A stretch of DNA of 64,000 nucleotides from Glacieibacterium sp038210595 (GTDB lineage: Bacteria > Pseudomonadota > Alphaproteobacteria > Sphingomonadales > Sphingomonadaceae). Numbering within the stretch: the stretch's first letter is position 1; each line of letters begins with the position of its first letter. Shown here in pieces: positions 34,306-43,549 of the stretch. Where the stretch lies: positions 69,334 through 133,333 of the forward strand of contig JBBQWN010000004.1 of NCBI GenBank assembly GCA_038210595.1, in the 5' to 3' direction. The notes below the pieces were generated by a model, which worked only from the letters and a program-made list of their open reading frames with translations, did not search any database and was not told where the DNA came from. The translations under genes and the position numbers were made by a program.

Positions 34306-34857
34306 ATGACCAGGATTATGATTATCCGCCACGGTGAGAAACACCGGGACGGCGGCACCGACCGCGGCGTGTCCATCGACGGCGTCCACACCAAGCACGA
34401 ACTGACCGTTCGCGGCTGGCAGCGCGCCGGGGCACTGGTCCGGTTCTTCGCGCCGGTTGCCGGTTTTGCCGCGGACGCGCCGCTGTCGACCCCCAAGGCC
34501 CTGTTCGCCTCTGCCGCGACCGAACTCAGTCCCAGCCTGCGCGCCGCGCATACACTGACGCCGCTCGCCGAATTGCTCGGCATCGGCATCGACATGGAGC
34601 ATGCCGAGGGTGAGGAGCGTATCTGCGCCGGCGCATTGCTGGGCGCGCCGCAGCCGGCGCTGATCGCCTGGCACCACAGTCACATCGTGCCGCTGGTGAA
34701 GAATATCGCCGGTATCCACATCGGCTGCCCGGACGACTGGCCGGACGACCGCTTCGACATGGTCTGGGTGCTCGACCGCGACGATGCCGGCGGTGACTGG
34801 CGGTTTTCGCAGGTTCCGCAGCAACTGTTCGCCGCCGACCGGGCGGACCCGATCTGA
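34306..34857 (+). CDS. histidine phosphatase-like protein
   Basis: A 183-residue protein starting MTRIMIIRHGEK, where the RHG holds the phospho-acceptor His of the phosphoglycerate-mutase fold, and with AWHHSHIVPLVK as the second catalytic His. LTVRGWQRAGAL is the usual helix between them. The order fits the histidine phosphatase superfamily, though the second half is divergent. Substrate unknown. Confidence 0.78.
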   Translation: MTRIMIIRHGEKHRDGGTDRGVSIDGVHTKHELTVRGWQRAGALVRFFAPVAGFAADAPLSTPKALFASAATELSPSLRAAHTLTPLAELLGIGIDMEHAEGEERICAGALLGAPQPALIAWHHSHIVPLVKNIAGIHIGCPDDWPDDRFDMVWVLDRDDAGGDWRFSQVPQQLFAADRADPI

Positions 34858-34987
34858 GTCGCCCGCGACTCGTCCTGACGTTCAAACCCTGCAACTCGTC
34901 GCAAGCCGCTGAATCGCTTGTCTGTACGCCGTTGACTTGGGGGCAGCCCGGCGGCTGTTTGCGGTCGCGAGAACTCGGGGGCGCGAT

Positions 34988-36445
34988 TTGTTTCAGGCGG
35001 GGGCACGGGGATTCGGCGGCGCGGTCGCGATCGGCGGTTATGTGCCGGGTCCGGGCCTTGGCCTGCGCGACCTCGGCGGCTTCCGGCCCGCGGCGCTGAT
35101 CGGACACCTGAAGACCGCAGACATCGCGGTCGATCTCGGCGACGGCATCGGCTCGCGGCTGTGGTGGCGTGGCCTCGCGACGCTGGCGCTGCTCAGCGCG
35201 ATGACCTTCTGGGCCGGGTCGACGATGACCCCGCTGGTCGAACCGGTGCGCGGCACGATGACCCCGGCGCAGGCCGACGACGCCCGCCCGGACCGCATCG
35301 CGCCGCTGGCGCTGGGGGCGGCGACCGGACGCTTCACCGCGCCGACCGCGAAAGTTCGCGCGCTCGCCGAAGTCCCCGAACGGCCGCGCGTCGAGCTGAC
35401 CGCGACGCTGCGCGCGTCGGACAGTTTCGAAGGTGCCCTGCGCCGCGCCGGCGTCGGCAAGGCCGATGCCAACGATGCCGCCCGCGCCGTCGGGGCGGCG
35501 ATCCGCCTCGACCAGATCCGCGGTGCCACCGACATCGACCTCGTCCTCGGGCGCCGCGAGACCAAGTCGGTGCCGCGCCCGCTCGAAAGCCTCGCCTTCC
35601 GCGCCGCCTTCGAACTGCGGCTCGAACTGACCCGTGCCGCGGACGGCACGCTGCGGCTGAAGCGTATTCCGATCGCCATCGACGAGACGCCGCTGACCGT
35701 CACCGGCCGCGTCGGCGGCAGCCTCGGGCGCTCGGCCAAGGCGGCAGGCCTGCCCGCCCCCGTTGTCGCCGAAGCGATCCAGCAGCTCGGCTATGTCGTC
35801 GATTTCCAGCACGGCGTCGGTCGCGGCGACGATTTTCAGCTGATCGTCGAGCACCGCCGCGCCGAAACCGGCGAGACCCAGACCGGCAAGCTGATCTACG
35901 CCCGGCTCGGCAAGTACGAGCTGATGCGCTGGGATTATAACGGCGCGTCGCAATTCTTCCGCGCCAACGGCGAGAGCGCCCGCAAGGGCCTGATGAAGAC
36001 GCCGGTCGACGGGGCGCGGCTGACGTCCGACTTCGGCATGCGCTTTCACCCGCTGCTCAACTATTCGCGGATGCACCAGGGCGTCGATTTCGGCGTGCCG
36101 ATGGGCACCCCGATCAAGGCGGCGGCAAGCGGCAGGGTCAGCTTCGCCGGCTGGCACGGCGGCCACGGCAACTATGTCATGCTGGCGCACAGCAAGACGC
36201 TCAGCACCGCCTACGCCCATATGTCGCGCTTTGCGGTGAAGCCCGGCCAGCAGGTCGTGCAGGGCCAGATCATCGGCTATGTCGGCTCGACCGGGCTGTC
36301 GACCGGGCCGCACCTTCACTACGAGACCTGGCTGTCGGGCCGTGCGGTCAACCCGGTGACGCTGAAGTTCCTCGGCGGCACCAACCTCACGGGCGCCGAC
36401 TTTGGCCGCTTCAAGGGCGCGCTGGCACGGCTGACCAATCGCTGA
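34988..36445 (+). CDS. M23 family metallopeptidase
   Basis: A 485-residue peptidoglycan hydrolase with a single membrane anchor (LATLALLSAMTFWAGS), a LysM-like or OPA-type middle region, and the LytM/M23 domain at the end: HPLLNYSRMHQGVDFGVPMGTP holds the first zinc His and Asp, and GPHLHYE the HxH pair. It would cut peptide cross-links during growth or division. I prefer TTG 34988 (MFQAGARG...), preceded by GGGGG, because family members from sphingomonads commonly start at this point; TTG 34937 adds 17 residues. Confidence 0.9.
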   Translation: MFQAGARGFGGAVAIGGYVPGPGLGLRDLGGFRPAALIGHLKTADIAVDLGDGIGSRLWWRGLATLALLSAMTFWAGSTMTPLVEPVRGTMTPAQADDARPDRIAPLALGAATGRFTAPTAKVRALAEVPERPRVELTATLRASDSFEGALRRAGVGKADANDAARAVGAAIRLDQIRGATDIDLVLGRRETKSVPRPLESLAFRAAFELRLELTRAADGTLRLKRIPIAIDETPLTVTGRVGGSLGRSAKAAGLPAPVVAEAIQQLGYVVDFQHGVGRGDDFQLIVEHRRAETGETQTGKLIYARLGKYELMRWDYNGASQFFRANGESARKGLMKTPVDGARLTSDFGMRFHPLLNYSRMHQGVDFGVPMGTPIKAAASGRVSFAGWHGGHGNYVMLAHSKTLSTAYAHMSRFAVKPGQQVVQGQIIGYVGSTGLSTGPHLHYETWLSGRAVNPVTLKFLGGTNLTGADFGRFKGALARLTNR

Positions 36446-36465
36446 AACTGCGCTAGACGTCGCCC

Positions 36466-37149
36466 ATGAGTAGCTTTCGACTGCTGGCCACCGTGCCGCT
36501 GCTGGCGCTCGCCGCCGCGTCGCCGCAACGCTTCCCCGGCCCCGACCGCACCGTCGCCGGCATCGTCGCCGACGAATGGTCGGACGAAACCAGCCGCGAC
36601 GCCGCGCGCGAGGCCGAGCAGGTGATGGTGTTCCTGAACGCCCGGCCCGGCATGGTGATCGCCGACATCGGCGCCGGCAGCGGCTATTACACCGTCCGCC
36701 TCGCGCCCCGGCTGATGCCGACCGGCCGGGTCATCGCCGAGGATATCGTGCCGGCCTATGTGAAGACGCTGCGCGCGCGGGTCCGCAAGGCGGGGCTGCG
36801 CAACGTTACCGTCGTGCAGGGCACGCCCGACAACCCGCGGCTGCCGGCGCGGGTCGATGCAGCCCTGCTGGTCCATATGTACCACGAGGTCCGCCAGCCC
36901 TATGCGCTGCTGTGGCACCTGCGCGGCAGCCTGCGGCCGGGCGGCAAGCTTGCGATCGTCGATGTCGACCGGTCGACAGCGCAGCACGGCACGCCCAAGG
37001 CGCAATTGTTGTGCGAAGTGTCGGCGGTCGGCTTCCGCCGCATCGGCGACCTCGATCTCGGCGCGGCGGGCGGCTATCTCGCGGTGTTCGAGCCGGTCGG
37101 CCGGCGTCCCGAGCCGCGCGCCATCAAGCCCTGCGCTGCCGCAAAATAG
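36466..37149 (+). CDS. class I SAM-dependent methyltransferase, exported
   Basis: A 227-residue protein with an N-terminal hydrophobic signal (FRLLATVPLLALAAAS) and a Rossmann methyltransferase fold: VIADIGAGSGYYTVRLA is motif I. The segment LVHMYHEVRQPYALLWHLRGSLRPGGKLAIVD holds motifs II and III. Similar exported methyltransferases are common in proteobacteria but their substrates are unknown. It begins 20 bases after the M23 gene. Confidence 0.85.
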   Translation: MSSFRLLATVPLLALAAASPQRFPGPDRTVAGIVADEWSDETSRDAAREAEQVMVFLNARPGMVIADIGAGSGYYTVRLAPRLMPTGRVIAEDIVPAYVKTLRARVRKAGLRNVTVVQGTPDNPRLPARVDAALLVHMYHEVRQPYALLWHLRGSLRPGGKLAIVDVDRSTAQHGTPKAQLLCEVSAVGFRRIGDLDLGAAGGYLAVFEPVGRRPEPRAIKPCAAAK

Positions 37150-37175
37150 CCGCATGGCGCTGTCACGCGCCGGTC

Positions 37176-37943
37176 GTGCACGCGATCATCCTCTCCGCCG
37201 GCCAGGGCTCGCGCCTCGCCCCGCTGACCGCGACGACGCCAAAGGCGCTGATCGGCTTCCACGGCCGCAGCCTGCTCGAATGGCAGGTCGCGGCGCTGAC
37301 CGCGGCCGGCGTCGACCGGCTGACCGTCGTCACCGGCTTCGAGGGCGGGCAGGTCCGCGACCGGCTGGCGGCGGCGGGGCTGGGGCAGGTCGCAACGCTG
37401 CACAACCCGTTCTACCGGATCGCCGACAATATCTCCTCGGTGTGGCTGGCGCGCGCCGCGCTGAGCGAGGGCGACGCCATAGTGCTCAACGGCGACACGC
37501 TGCTCGGCCCGGCGCTGATCGCGCAGGCGCTGGCGGGCGCGACCCTGCCGGTCAGCGTCACCACCGCGGTCAAGCCGGCCTATGACGCCGACGACATGAA
37601 GGTGACGCTGGCCGAGGGGCGCATCACCGCGGTCTCCAAGAAGCTGCCGCCGGGCGAAACCGACGCGGAATCGATCGGCATGCTGGTGTTCCGCGGCGGC
37701 GGCGGCGCGCTGTTCGCCGACACCATCGACACGGTGATCAGCCGGGAGGGCGGCACCGGCAATTACTATCTCAGCGCCGTCGCCGAGCTGGCCCTGACCG
37801 GCGTCGTCGGCGCCACCGACGTCACCGGCCACGACAGTGCGGAGGTCGATTTCCCAGCCGATCTCGCCGCCGCCCGGGCGCTGACCGCGCGCTGGCTGGA
37901 CGAGGCCTGGGCTCAGGCCCCGCGCAGGTCGGCGACGAGTTGA
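37176..37943 (+). CDS. NTP transferase family protein (phosphocholine/alcohol-phosphate cytidylyltransferase-like)
   Basis: A 255-residue nucleotidyltransferase. AIILSAGQGSRLAPLTATTPKALI is the NTP-binding signature, GDAIVLNGDTLL the metal Asp, and VTTAVKPAYDADDMKVTL the substrate region, as in LicC-like and inositol-phosphate cytidylyltransferases. I chose GTG 37176, right before the first strand. It probably makes a CDP-alcohol which the phosphotransferase encoded 0.4 kb downstream would use. Its end overlaps the convergent HIT gene by 31 bases. Confidence 0.82.
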   Translation: MHAIILSAGQGSRLAPLTATTPKALIGFHGRSLLEWQVAALTAAGVDRLTVVTGFEGGQVRDRLAAAGLGQVATLHNPFYRIADNISSVWLARAALSEGDAIVLNGDTLLGPALIAQALAGATLPVSVTTAVKPAYDADDMKVTLAEGRITAVSKKLPPGETDAESIGMLVFRGGGGALFADTIDTVISREGGTGNYYLSAVAELALTGVVGATDVTGHDSAEVDFPADLAAARALTARWLDEAWAQAPRRSATS

Positions 37944-38335
37944 GCCACCTGCCCGCCGTCCAGCGTCACCGCCGCGCCCAGGTCCGGCACGCCCGGCCAG
38001 CCGGCATCGGCGAACGCCTGGCCGCGCCAGTCCCGCACGCCCGCGTAGCGCGGGATGACGTGGAAGTGGACGTGCGGGTCGACCATCATCAGCATCAGGT
38101 AGTTGACCCGCTCCGGCCGGCAGACCCGGGCGTGCGCGGCGGCAATCAGCTGCGCCATGCCTGGCAGCGCCGCGCCCTCGTCGGTGGTCAGGTCGCCGAA
38201 CGCCCGCACGTCGCGCCTGGCGATCAGCACCATGCTGCCCAGCGTCGGCTGCGCCGCCCGCACCACGGCGGCCCAGTGCGCGTCCTCGAACACCGTGCCG
38301 GGGCCATAGCCGAATTTTGCGAGCGTCGCGTGCAT
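37913..38335 (-). CDS. HIT family protein
   Basis: A 140-residue protein with the histidine triad HVHFHVIPR near residue 97 and the MVLIARRDVRAFGDLT helix. HIT proteins hydrolyse nucleotide-linked phosphates. ATG 38335 gives the normal family length; longer frames upstream are antisense to the phosphotransferase. It lies between a nucleotidyltransferase and a CDP-alcohol phosphotransferase, on the other strand, which suggests a clean-up role for their nucleotide products, as inference only. Confidence 0.88.
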   Translation of the reverse strand: MHATLAKFGYGPGTVFEDAHWAAVVRAAQPTLGSMVLIARRDVRAFGDLTTDEGAALPGMAQLIAAAHARVCRPERVNYLMLMMVDPHVHFHVIPRYAGVRDWRGQAFADAGWPGVPDLGAAVTLDGGQVAQLVADLRGA

Positions 38336-38361
38336 GGCAATGAAGCTGCCGGAGCCGCCGC

Positions 38362-39384
38362 TTGAGCGCAACCGTGTTCGGCCTGACGCCCGAGGTGCGG
38401 CTGGCCCGCCAGCTGGCGCGGGTCGCGCCGAACGGCGCACCGGGGCTCAGCGTCGCGCCGGGCGTCGTCGTCGACACGCCGGCGCTGGCCTTCCTGATCG
38501 GCGGACCGGCGCTCGCCGTGACCGATGCCGACGGCGAACGACTGCTCAGCTGGAACCCGGACAGCAGCGCCGACCTGCCGGCGAAGATCGCGGGCCAGTT
38601 TCACTTCACCTCGGGCGCGCTGAAGAAGCGGGAGGCGTTCCTGGCCTTCGACACCGCAGCGACGCCCGTCCGCACCATCGAGGATGCGCTCTACTTCGCC
38701 AGCTACAAGGGCGTCACCGACATCGTCACCAAATACGCCTGGCCGCGCCCGGCGCTGGTCGTGGTGCGCGCGTGCGTGGCGCTCGGCCTGACCCCGAACA
38801 TGGTGACGGCGCTGTCGATCCTGCTGTCGATCGCCGCCATCCCGCTGTTCATGGCGGGGCAGTTCGCCGCCGGCCTGCTGTGCGCCTGGGGGATGACCTT
38901 CCTCGACACCGTCGACGGCAAGCTGGCGCGGGTGACGGTCAGCTATTCGAAGTTCGGCAACCTGTTCGACCATATCCCCGACCTCGTCTTCCCGCCGGTG
39001 TGGTGGTGGTCGTTCATGTGGGGCGCGATGATCGGCGAGCCGCCGGCGGGCGACGCGAGACTGTGGGCCTATTTCGGGGCGATCATGGCCAGCTATGTCG
39101 TCGGCCGCCTGTGCGAGGGCGCGTTCGAGCTCAGGAACGGCTTCGTCCCCTTCCTGTGGCGCCCGTTCGACGCCCGCTTCCGCCTCGTCCTGGCCCGCCG
39201 CAACCCGAACCTGCTGATCCTCAGCGTCGCGGTCGCGGTCGGGCAGGTGACGGCCGGCTATGTCGCGCTGACAATCTGGTGCGTGGTGTGTGCGGCGGTA
39301 CAGGTGGTGAACTACGTGCAGGCAGAAGCAGCGCGGGGGCGCGGGAGGCTGGTATCGTTCCTAGATACTGCTGCCGTTGATTAG
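38362..39384 (+). CDS. CDP-alcohol phosphatidyltransferase family protein
   Basis: A 340-residue membrane enzyme. The CDP-OH-P motif is complete: DTVDGKLAR, then GNLFDHIPD with the last two Asp. About six membrane helices follow an N-terminal soluble domain of some 130 residues (FGLTPEVRLARQLARVAP to about LKKREAFLAFD), which resembles the degenerate nucleotidyltransferase part of fused inositol-phosphate enzymes. The start is a TTG at 38362, 26 bases from the divergent HIT gene. With the nucleotidyltransferase it likely builds a phosphodiester head group; the alcohol is unknown. Confidence 0.85.
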   Translation: MSATVFGLTPEVRLARQLARVAPNGAPGLSVAPGVVVDTPALAFLIGGPALAVTDADGERLLSWNPDSSADLPAKIAGQFHFTSGALKKREAFLAFDTAATPVRTIEDALYFASYKGVTDIVTKYAWPRPALVVVRACVALGLTPNMVTALSILLSIAAIPLFMAGQFAAGLLCAWGMTFLDTVDGKLARVTVSYSKFGNLFDHIPDLVFPPVWWWSFMWGAMIGEPPAGDARLWAYFGAIMASYVVGRLCEGAFELRNGFVPFLWRPFDARFRLVLARRNPNLLILSVAVAVGQVTAGYVALTIWCVVCAAVQVVNYVQAEAARGRGRLVSFLDTAAVD

Positions 39385-39410
39385 ATTGCCGTTTGAGCTA
39401 GTTCTCACGT

Positions 39411-39818
39411 ATGGCAGAAACGTGATATCCAGCCCCACCAAGCGGACCTGACAGATATCGGCTTGATGCAAGGCGCGACGCGGTCGACGCAGCCAAACAC
39501 CTGCCTCTGCTCGACGCCGTATGGAAAGTCATGTTCTATAATCGGCATGTCTATCATTCGGGCGAGCCGCCACATCCTGATCGAATTTCTTTTGACGAAA
39601 TAGACGAATCGTGGACCGAATCGATGTTGGCACCATTTGTTGCGCGTGCGTTAGCGCTCTATGATGACGCTTTCAGAATAGGCGATCTTTATTATCGAGC
39701 GAAATTTGACTCGACGACATGTCAAAAGATTTTGGTCGAGTTCAGGGACATACATCCGGGTTACACCGAGCGAACTTATGACGAGGTCATAACCTATGGA
39801 TGCGTCTTGGCGCGCTAG
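39411..39818 (+). pseudogene. hypothetical gene broken by an in-frame TGA
   Basis: From ATG 39411 the frame reads MAET, then TGA at 39423-39425, then stays open for 130 codons to 39818, with protein-like composition on both sides of the stop (YPAPPSGPDRYRLDARRD and so on). Between the TGA and the ATG at 39531 there is no ATG, GTG or TTG in frame, so the region just after the stop could not be translated on its own. The simplest reading is a Trp (TGG) to TGA change. The part from 39531 could still be made as a 95-residue protein. The stretch is much richer in A+T than its neighbours, suggesting transfer. No family recognised. Confidence 0.6.
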
Positions 39819-39835
39819 AACCGCATCCGTTTTCT

Positions 39836-39868
39836 GACGAGACAACCAGGAATGATCAAAGTCTCGTC
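39836..39868. repeat. short inverted repeat after the broken gene
   Basis: GACGAGAC (39836-39843) and GTCTCGTC (39861-39868), perfect 8-base arms around 17 bases. No T-run follows, so it is a weak terminator at most. Confidence 0.45.
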
Positions 39869-39928
39869 ATACCGCAGAAACACCATTGCCTGGGAGATTA
39901 CAGCCCTGCCTCTGGATTGGCATCACCT

Positions 39929-40795
39929 TCAAATCGCGGGTCCGCCCTCCCACCGCACATAGATCGCGGTCGGCAGCAGGCGGTCGCTGCCTGCCTCGCG
40001 GATCGTCATCTCACCTGCGGTCACCGACCCGCCGAGGTCGGCATAGGCGGCGCGCACCAGCTCCGCGATCGCCAGCGCCGACATGCGGATCGCGTAGACG
40101 GTCAGCACCAGGAAGCAGCTGTCGGCGTCCATCAGGGCGCGGGCGTTGGCGATCAGGCCCGGCAGGCCGCGGTACAGCTCCCACACCTCGCCGTCGGGGC
40201 CGCGGCCATATTTGGGCGGGTCGAGGACGATGCCGTCATAGCGTTTGCCGCGCCGCACCTCGCGGGCCATGAACTTCATCGCGTCGTCGGTCAGCCAGCG
40301 GATACCGCTCAGCGCACTCGCCTGCGCATTGGCCTGGGCGCTGGCCACCGCCTTCTTCGACGCATCGACGTGGGTGACCGCCGCACCCGCCGCCGCGCAC
40401 GCCAGGCTGCCGACGCCGGTATAGCCGAAGACGTTGAGCACGCTGGTGCCCGGCCCCAGCCGCGCGCTCATCCAGTCCCAGTGCACCGCCATGTCCGGGA
40501 AGAAGGCGAGGTGGCGGAAATTGGTGTTGGCGGCCCAGAACTTCAGCGGCCCGCGGCTGAGCAGCCACGACGGCGGCACGTCGGGCGACAGCGTCCAGCG
40601 CCCGCCGCCGTCCTCCTCCGACCCGCCGACGAACTCGCCGTTCGCCGGCCACGCGGCCTCGCGCGGCGCCCACAACGCCTGCGGTTCGGGCCGGATGAAG
40701 CGGTAGGGGCCATAACGCTCCAGCTTCCGCCCATGACCAGAATCGAGCAGCGCATAGTCGTCCCACGGCTCGGCGACGAGGACGCCCAGCTCCAC
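39929..40795 (-). CDS. class I SAM-dependent rRNA methyltransferase (RlmI-like)
   Basis: A 288-residue methyltransferase with FNVFGYTGVGSLACAAAGAAVTHVDASKKAVASAQANAQ as motifs I and II and VLDPPKYGRG as the catalytic motif IV, as in the RlmI/RlmK family that methylates 23S rRNA. The PUA-type N-terminal domain of classical RlmI is not present, so it belongs to the shorter class. The GTG start shares a base with the stop of the M16 gene (TAGTG), so translation is coupled. Confidence 0.88.
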   Translation of the reverse strand: MELGVLVAEPWDDYALLDSGHGRKLERYGPYRFIRPEPQALWAPREAAWPANGEFVGGSEEDGGGRWTLSPDVPPSWLLSRGPLKFWAANTNFRHLAFFPDMAVHWDWMSARLGPGTSVLNVFGYTGVGSLACAAAGAAVTHVDASKKAVASAQANAQASALSGIRWLTDDAMKFMAREVRRGKRYDGIVLDPPKYGRGPDGEVWELYRGLPGLIANARALMDADSCFLVLTVYAIRMSALAIAELVRAAYADLGGSVTAGEMTIREAGSDRLLPTAIYVRWEGGPAI

Positions 40796-42021
40796 TAGGC
40801 CGCCTTCAGCAGCGGCGCCCCGACGTCCGCCCGCGCCCGCGGACCGGCCAGCATCGCCGCGCCCGCCGCGCGCACCTCGTCGACGGTGACCGCCGCCAGC
40901 CGCTCGACGACCTCCGCGGGCGGCACCAGCCGGCCGTGCACCAGCAGCGATCGCGCCAGATATTCGGACCAGCCGCCCGGCGCCTCCAGGCTCATCAGCA
41001 GCCCGGCGCGGACCTGCGCGCGCGCCCGGTCGAGCTCGGCCTGGCTCAGCGTCGCTGCCGTCGCCGCCAGCACCGTGTCGGTCAGCGCCAGCGCCTTCGC
41101 GGCATCGCGCTTGGCGGTCGCCAGATAGACGGAGAACAGCCCGGTGTCGGCGTAGGGCGTCGTGCTGGCATAGACCGAATAGGCGAGGCCACGCTCCTCG
41201 CGCAGTTCCTGGAACAGCCGCGATGACGCGCCGCCGCCGGCCGCATTGGCGAACAGCAGCGCGGCATCGTGGCCCGGGTCGCCGTGGCCCGGCGCGGCAA
41301 GCCCGAGCGTCAGATGTGCCTGCTCGAACTTGCGGCGGTCGTTGTGGACGCCGCCGGTGAACGCCGCCGGCACGGTGGCGGCGCGCACGCCCGCCGGCAG
41401 CCCGCCGAGCCAGCGTTCGGCCAGCGCCACCAGTTCGTCGTGCTCGACCGCGCCCGCCGCGACCAGCACGCAGCTGCCGGCGCGGTATTGCCCGCCCAGC
41501 CAGTCGCGCAGCGCAGCGGGGCCGAGGCTGGCGATGCTGGCGTCGGTGCCGAGGATCGAGCGGCCGAGCGTGTGGCCGCCGAACGCCGCCTCCTGCAGGT
41601 GATCGAAGACGATGTCGTCGGGCGTGTCGCGCGCCTCGCCCAGTTCCTGCAGCACGACCTGCTTCTCGCGCTCGGTCTCGTCCGCGTCGAACAGCGGATG
41701 GGTGACCAGGTCGGCGATGACCTCGACGCCGAGCGCTAGGTCCTCCTTCAGCAGGCGGACGTGGAACACGGTCATGTCGCGCGCCGTGTAAGCGTTCAGC
41801 GAGCCGCCGACGTCCTCGATGACCTCGGCGATGACGCGGGCGGTGCGGGTGGCGGTGCCCTTGAACACCATGTGCTCGAACAGGTGCGCGACGCCGTTGA
41901 CGTCGGCGCCCTCGTGCCGTGCCCCGGCGTCGACGTGCAGCGCGACCGCCACCGTGTCGACATGCGGCATGGTGCGGCTGACGACGCGCAGGCCGTTCGC
42001 CAGGGTGGAGAGGCGGGTCAC
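40795..42021 (-). CDS. M16 family metallopeptidase
   Basis: A 408-residue zinc peptidase of the pitrilysin/processing-peptidase group. The inverted zinc motif HLFEH is at 46-50 and the distal Glu is in the next helix (ETEREKQVVLQELGE). RERGLAYSVYA marks the second domain. It is coupled to thrC by a GTGA overlap and to the methyltransferase by TAGTG. A thrC, M16 order is common in alphaproteobacteria. Confidence 0.93.
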   Translation of the reverse strand: MTRLSTLANGLRVVSRTMPHVDTVAVALHVDAGARHEGADVNGVAHLFEHMVFKGTATRTARVIAEVIEDVGGSLNAYTARDMTVFHVRLLKEDLALGVEVIADLVTHPLFDADETEREKQVVLQELGEARDTPDDIVFDHLQEAAFGGHTLGRSILGTDASIASLGPAALRDWLGGQYRAGSCVLVAAGAVEHDELVALAERWLGGLPAGVRAATVPAAFTGGVHNDRRKFEQAHLTLGLAAPGHGDPGHDAALLFANAAGGGASSRLFQELREERGLAYSVYASTTPYADTGLFSVYLATAKRDAAKALALTDTVLAATAATLSQAELDRARAQVRAGLLMSLEAPGGWSEYLARSLLVHGRLVPPAEVVERLAAVTVDEVRAAGAAMLAGPRARADVGAPLLKAA

Positions 42022-43412
42022 CGCGGGTCTGCTTTTGGCTGGGCCCGCGCGGCGACATACGCCTCGACCGCGCCGAGTTCGGCGGGCAGTGTGTCGAAGC
42101 GTTCCTCGCGGTCGAACAGCCCGGCGACGCGGGCGGGCATCGCCGGGCGGACGCCGGTGGCGCGCTCGACCGCCTCGCGGAACTTGGCGGGGTGGGCGGT
42201 GGCGAGCGTCACGACGGCCTCGTCGCCCGGATGGGCGCGGGCGGCGGCGAGCCCGATCGCGGTGTGCGGATCGATCAGCTGGCCGCAGCGCTCGTGCGCC
42301 CAGCGCATGGTCAGCGCCATATCGTCGGCGTCGATCCGCGCGGCGGTGAACAGTTGGGCGGCCTCAGCCCGTTGCGCATCGCTCAGCTGCAGGCGCTTGC
42401 TGGCCTCGAACCCCTGCATCGCCGCCGCGCACGCCGCGCCGTCGCGGCCGTGCAGGTCGAACAGCAGCCGCTCGAAGTTGGAACTGACCTGAATGTCCAT
42501 CGACGGCGCCGCGGTGGGCTCCACGGTGCCGACGCTATAGTCACCGCTGGTCAGCGCGCGCGCCAGTATGTCATTGATATTGGTGGCAACAATCAGCCGC
42601 CCCACCGGCAGCCCCATCCGGCATGCCAGATAACCAGCAAAGACATCACCGAAGTTCCCGGTCGGCACCGCAAAGCTGATCCGCCGCTCCGGCGCCCCCA
42701 ACCGCACCGCGGCGTAGAAATAATAGACGATCTGGAACAACAGCCTTGCCCAGTTGATCGAGTTGACCGCCGACAACCGGAACCGCCCGGCGAACGCGGC
42801 ATCGTTGAACATCGCCTTCACCAGGCGCTGCGCATCGTCGAAATTGCCCTCGACCGCGATGTTATGGACGTTGGGCGCCATCACCGTCGTCATCTGTCGC
42901 CGCTGCACGTCCGACACCCGCCCCGCCGGATGCAGCATGAAGATGTCGAGATGCTCGCGGCCCGCCAGCGCATTGATCGCGGCCGACCCGGTGTCGCCGC
43001 TGGTCGCGCCGATGATGGTCAGGTGCTCGCCGCGGCCGCGCAGGAACCGCTCGAACAATCCGCCGATCACCTGCAGCGCGACATCCTTGAACGCCAGCGT
43101 CGGCCCGTGGAACAGCTCGAGCAGCCAGTGGCGCTGGTCGAGCTGAACCAGCGGCGTCACCGCGTCATGGTCGAAGCTGCCGTACGCCTCGGTCAGCAGC
43201 GCGCGCAGCTCGGCCTCGCTCAGCGCGTCGCCGACGAACGGCAGGCACACCCGCACCGCCGTCTCGACATAGGACAGGCCGGCGAGGCTCCCGACGTCGA
43301 TCCGGGGCAGCGCGTCGGGCACGTACAGCCCGCCGTCGCTGGCCAGCCCGGCGAGCGTGACGGACTCGAAGTCGAGGATTGGCGCGGAACCGCGCGTGCT
43401 GAGGTAACGCAT
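42018..43412 (-). CDS. thrC: threonine synthase
   Basis: A 464-residue PLP enzyme that converts phosphohomoserine to threonine. MRYLSTRG at the start and FHGPTLAFKD with the PLP Lys109 are diagnostic, followed by GATSGDTGSAAI as the phosphate-binding loop. ATG 43412 matches the family start. asd, which feeds the same pathway, is 28 kb away. In related genomes I would expect SURF1 directly upstream; here about 1 kb with an orphan gene lies between. Confidence 0.97.
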   Translation of the reverse strand: MRYLSTRGSAPILDFESVTLAGLASDGGLYVPDALPRIDVGSLAGLSYVETAVRVCLPFVGDALSEAELRALLTEAYGSFDHDAVTPLVQLDQRHWLLELFHGPTLAFKDVALQVIGGLFERFLRGRGEHLTIIGATSGDTGSAAINALAGREHLDIFMLHPAGRVSDVQRRQMTTVMAPNVHNIAVEGNFDDAQRLVKAMFNDAAFAGRFRLSAVNSINWARLLFQIVYYFYAAVRLGAPERRISFAVPTGNFGDVFAGYLACRMGLPVGRLIVATNINDILARALTSGDYSVGTVEPTAAPSMDIQVSSNFERLLFDLHGRDGAACAAAMQGFEASKRLQLSDAQRAEAAQLFTAARIDADDMALTMRWAHERCGQLIDPHTAIGLAAARAHPGDEAVVTLATAHPAKFREAVERATGVRPAMPARVAGLFDREERFDTLPAELGAVEAYVAARAQPKADPR

Positions 43413-43549
43413 GGAGTGCGACGACATAGGGGCGCAGCGGGGACGGGGCAACTGCGGGGGTGGAACGGCGGAGCTGGACGGCAGCTAGCGCCCAATGGCG
43501 AACCTTAGCCTCGGCTGTTACGTTCGTGCGTAGGCGACGGGAGTAAGCA

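Noticed and set aside
34856..34871. GAGTCGC-CC-GCGACTC after the histidine phosphatase gene.
   Set aside because: The two-base spacer cannot form a stable hairpin loop and no T-run follows, so I do not call it a terminator.
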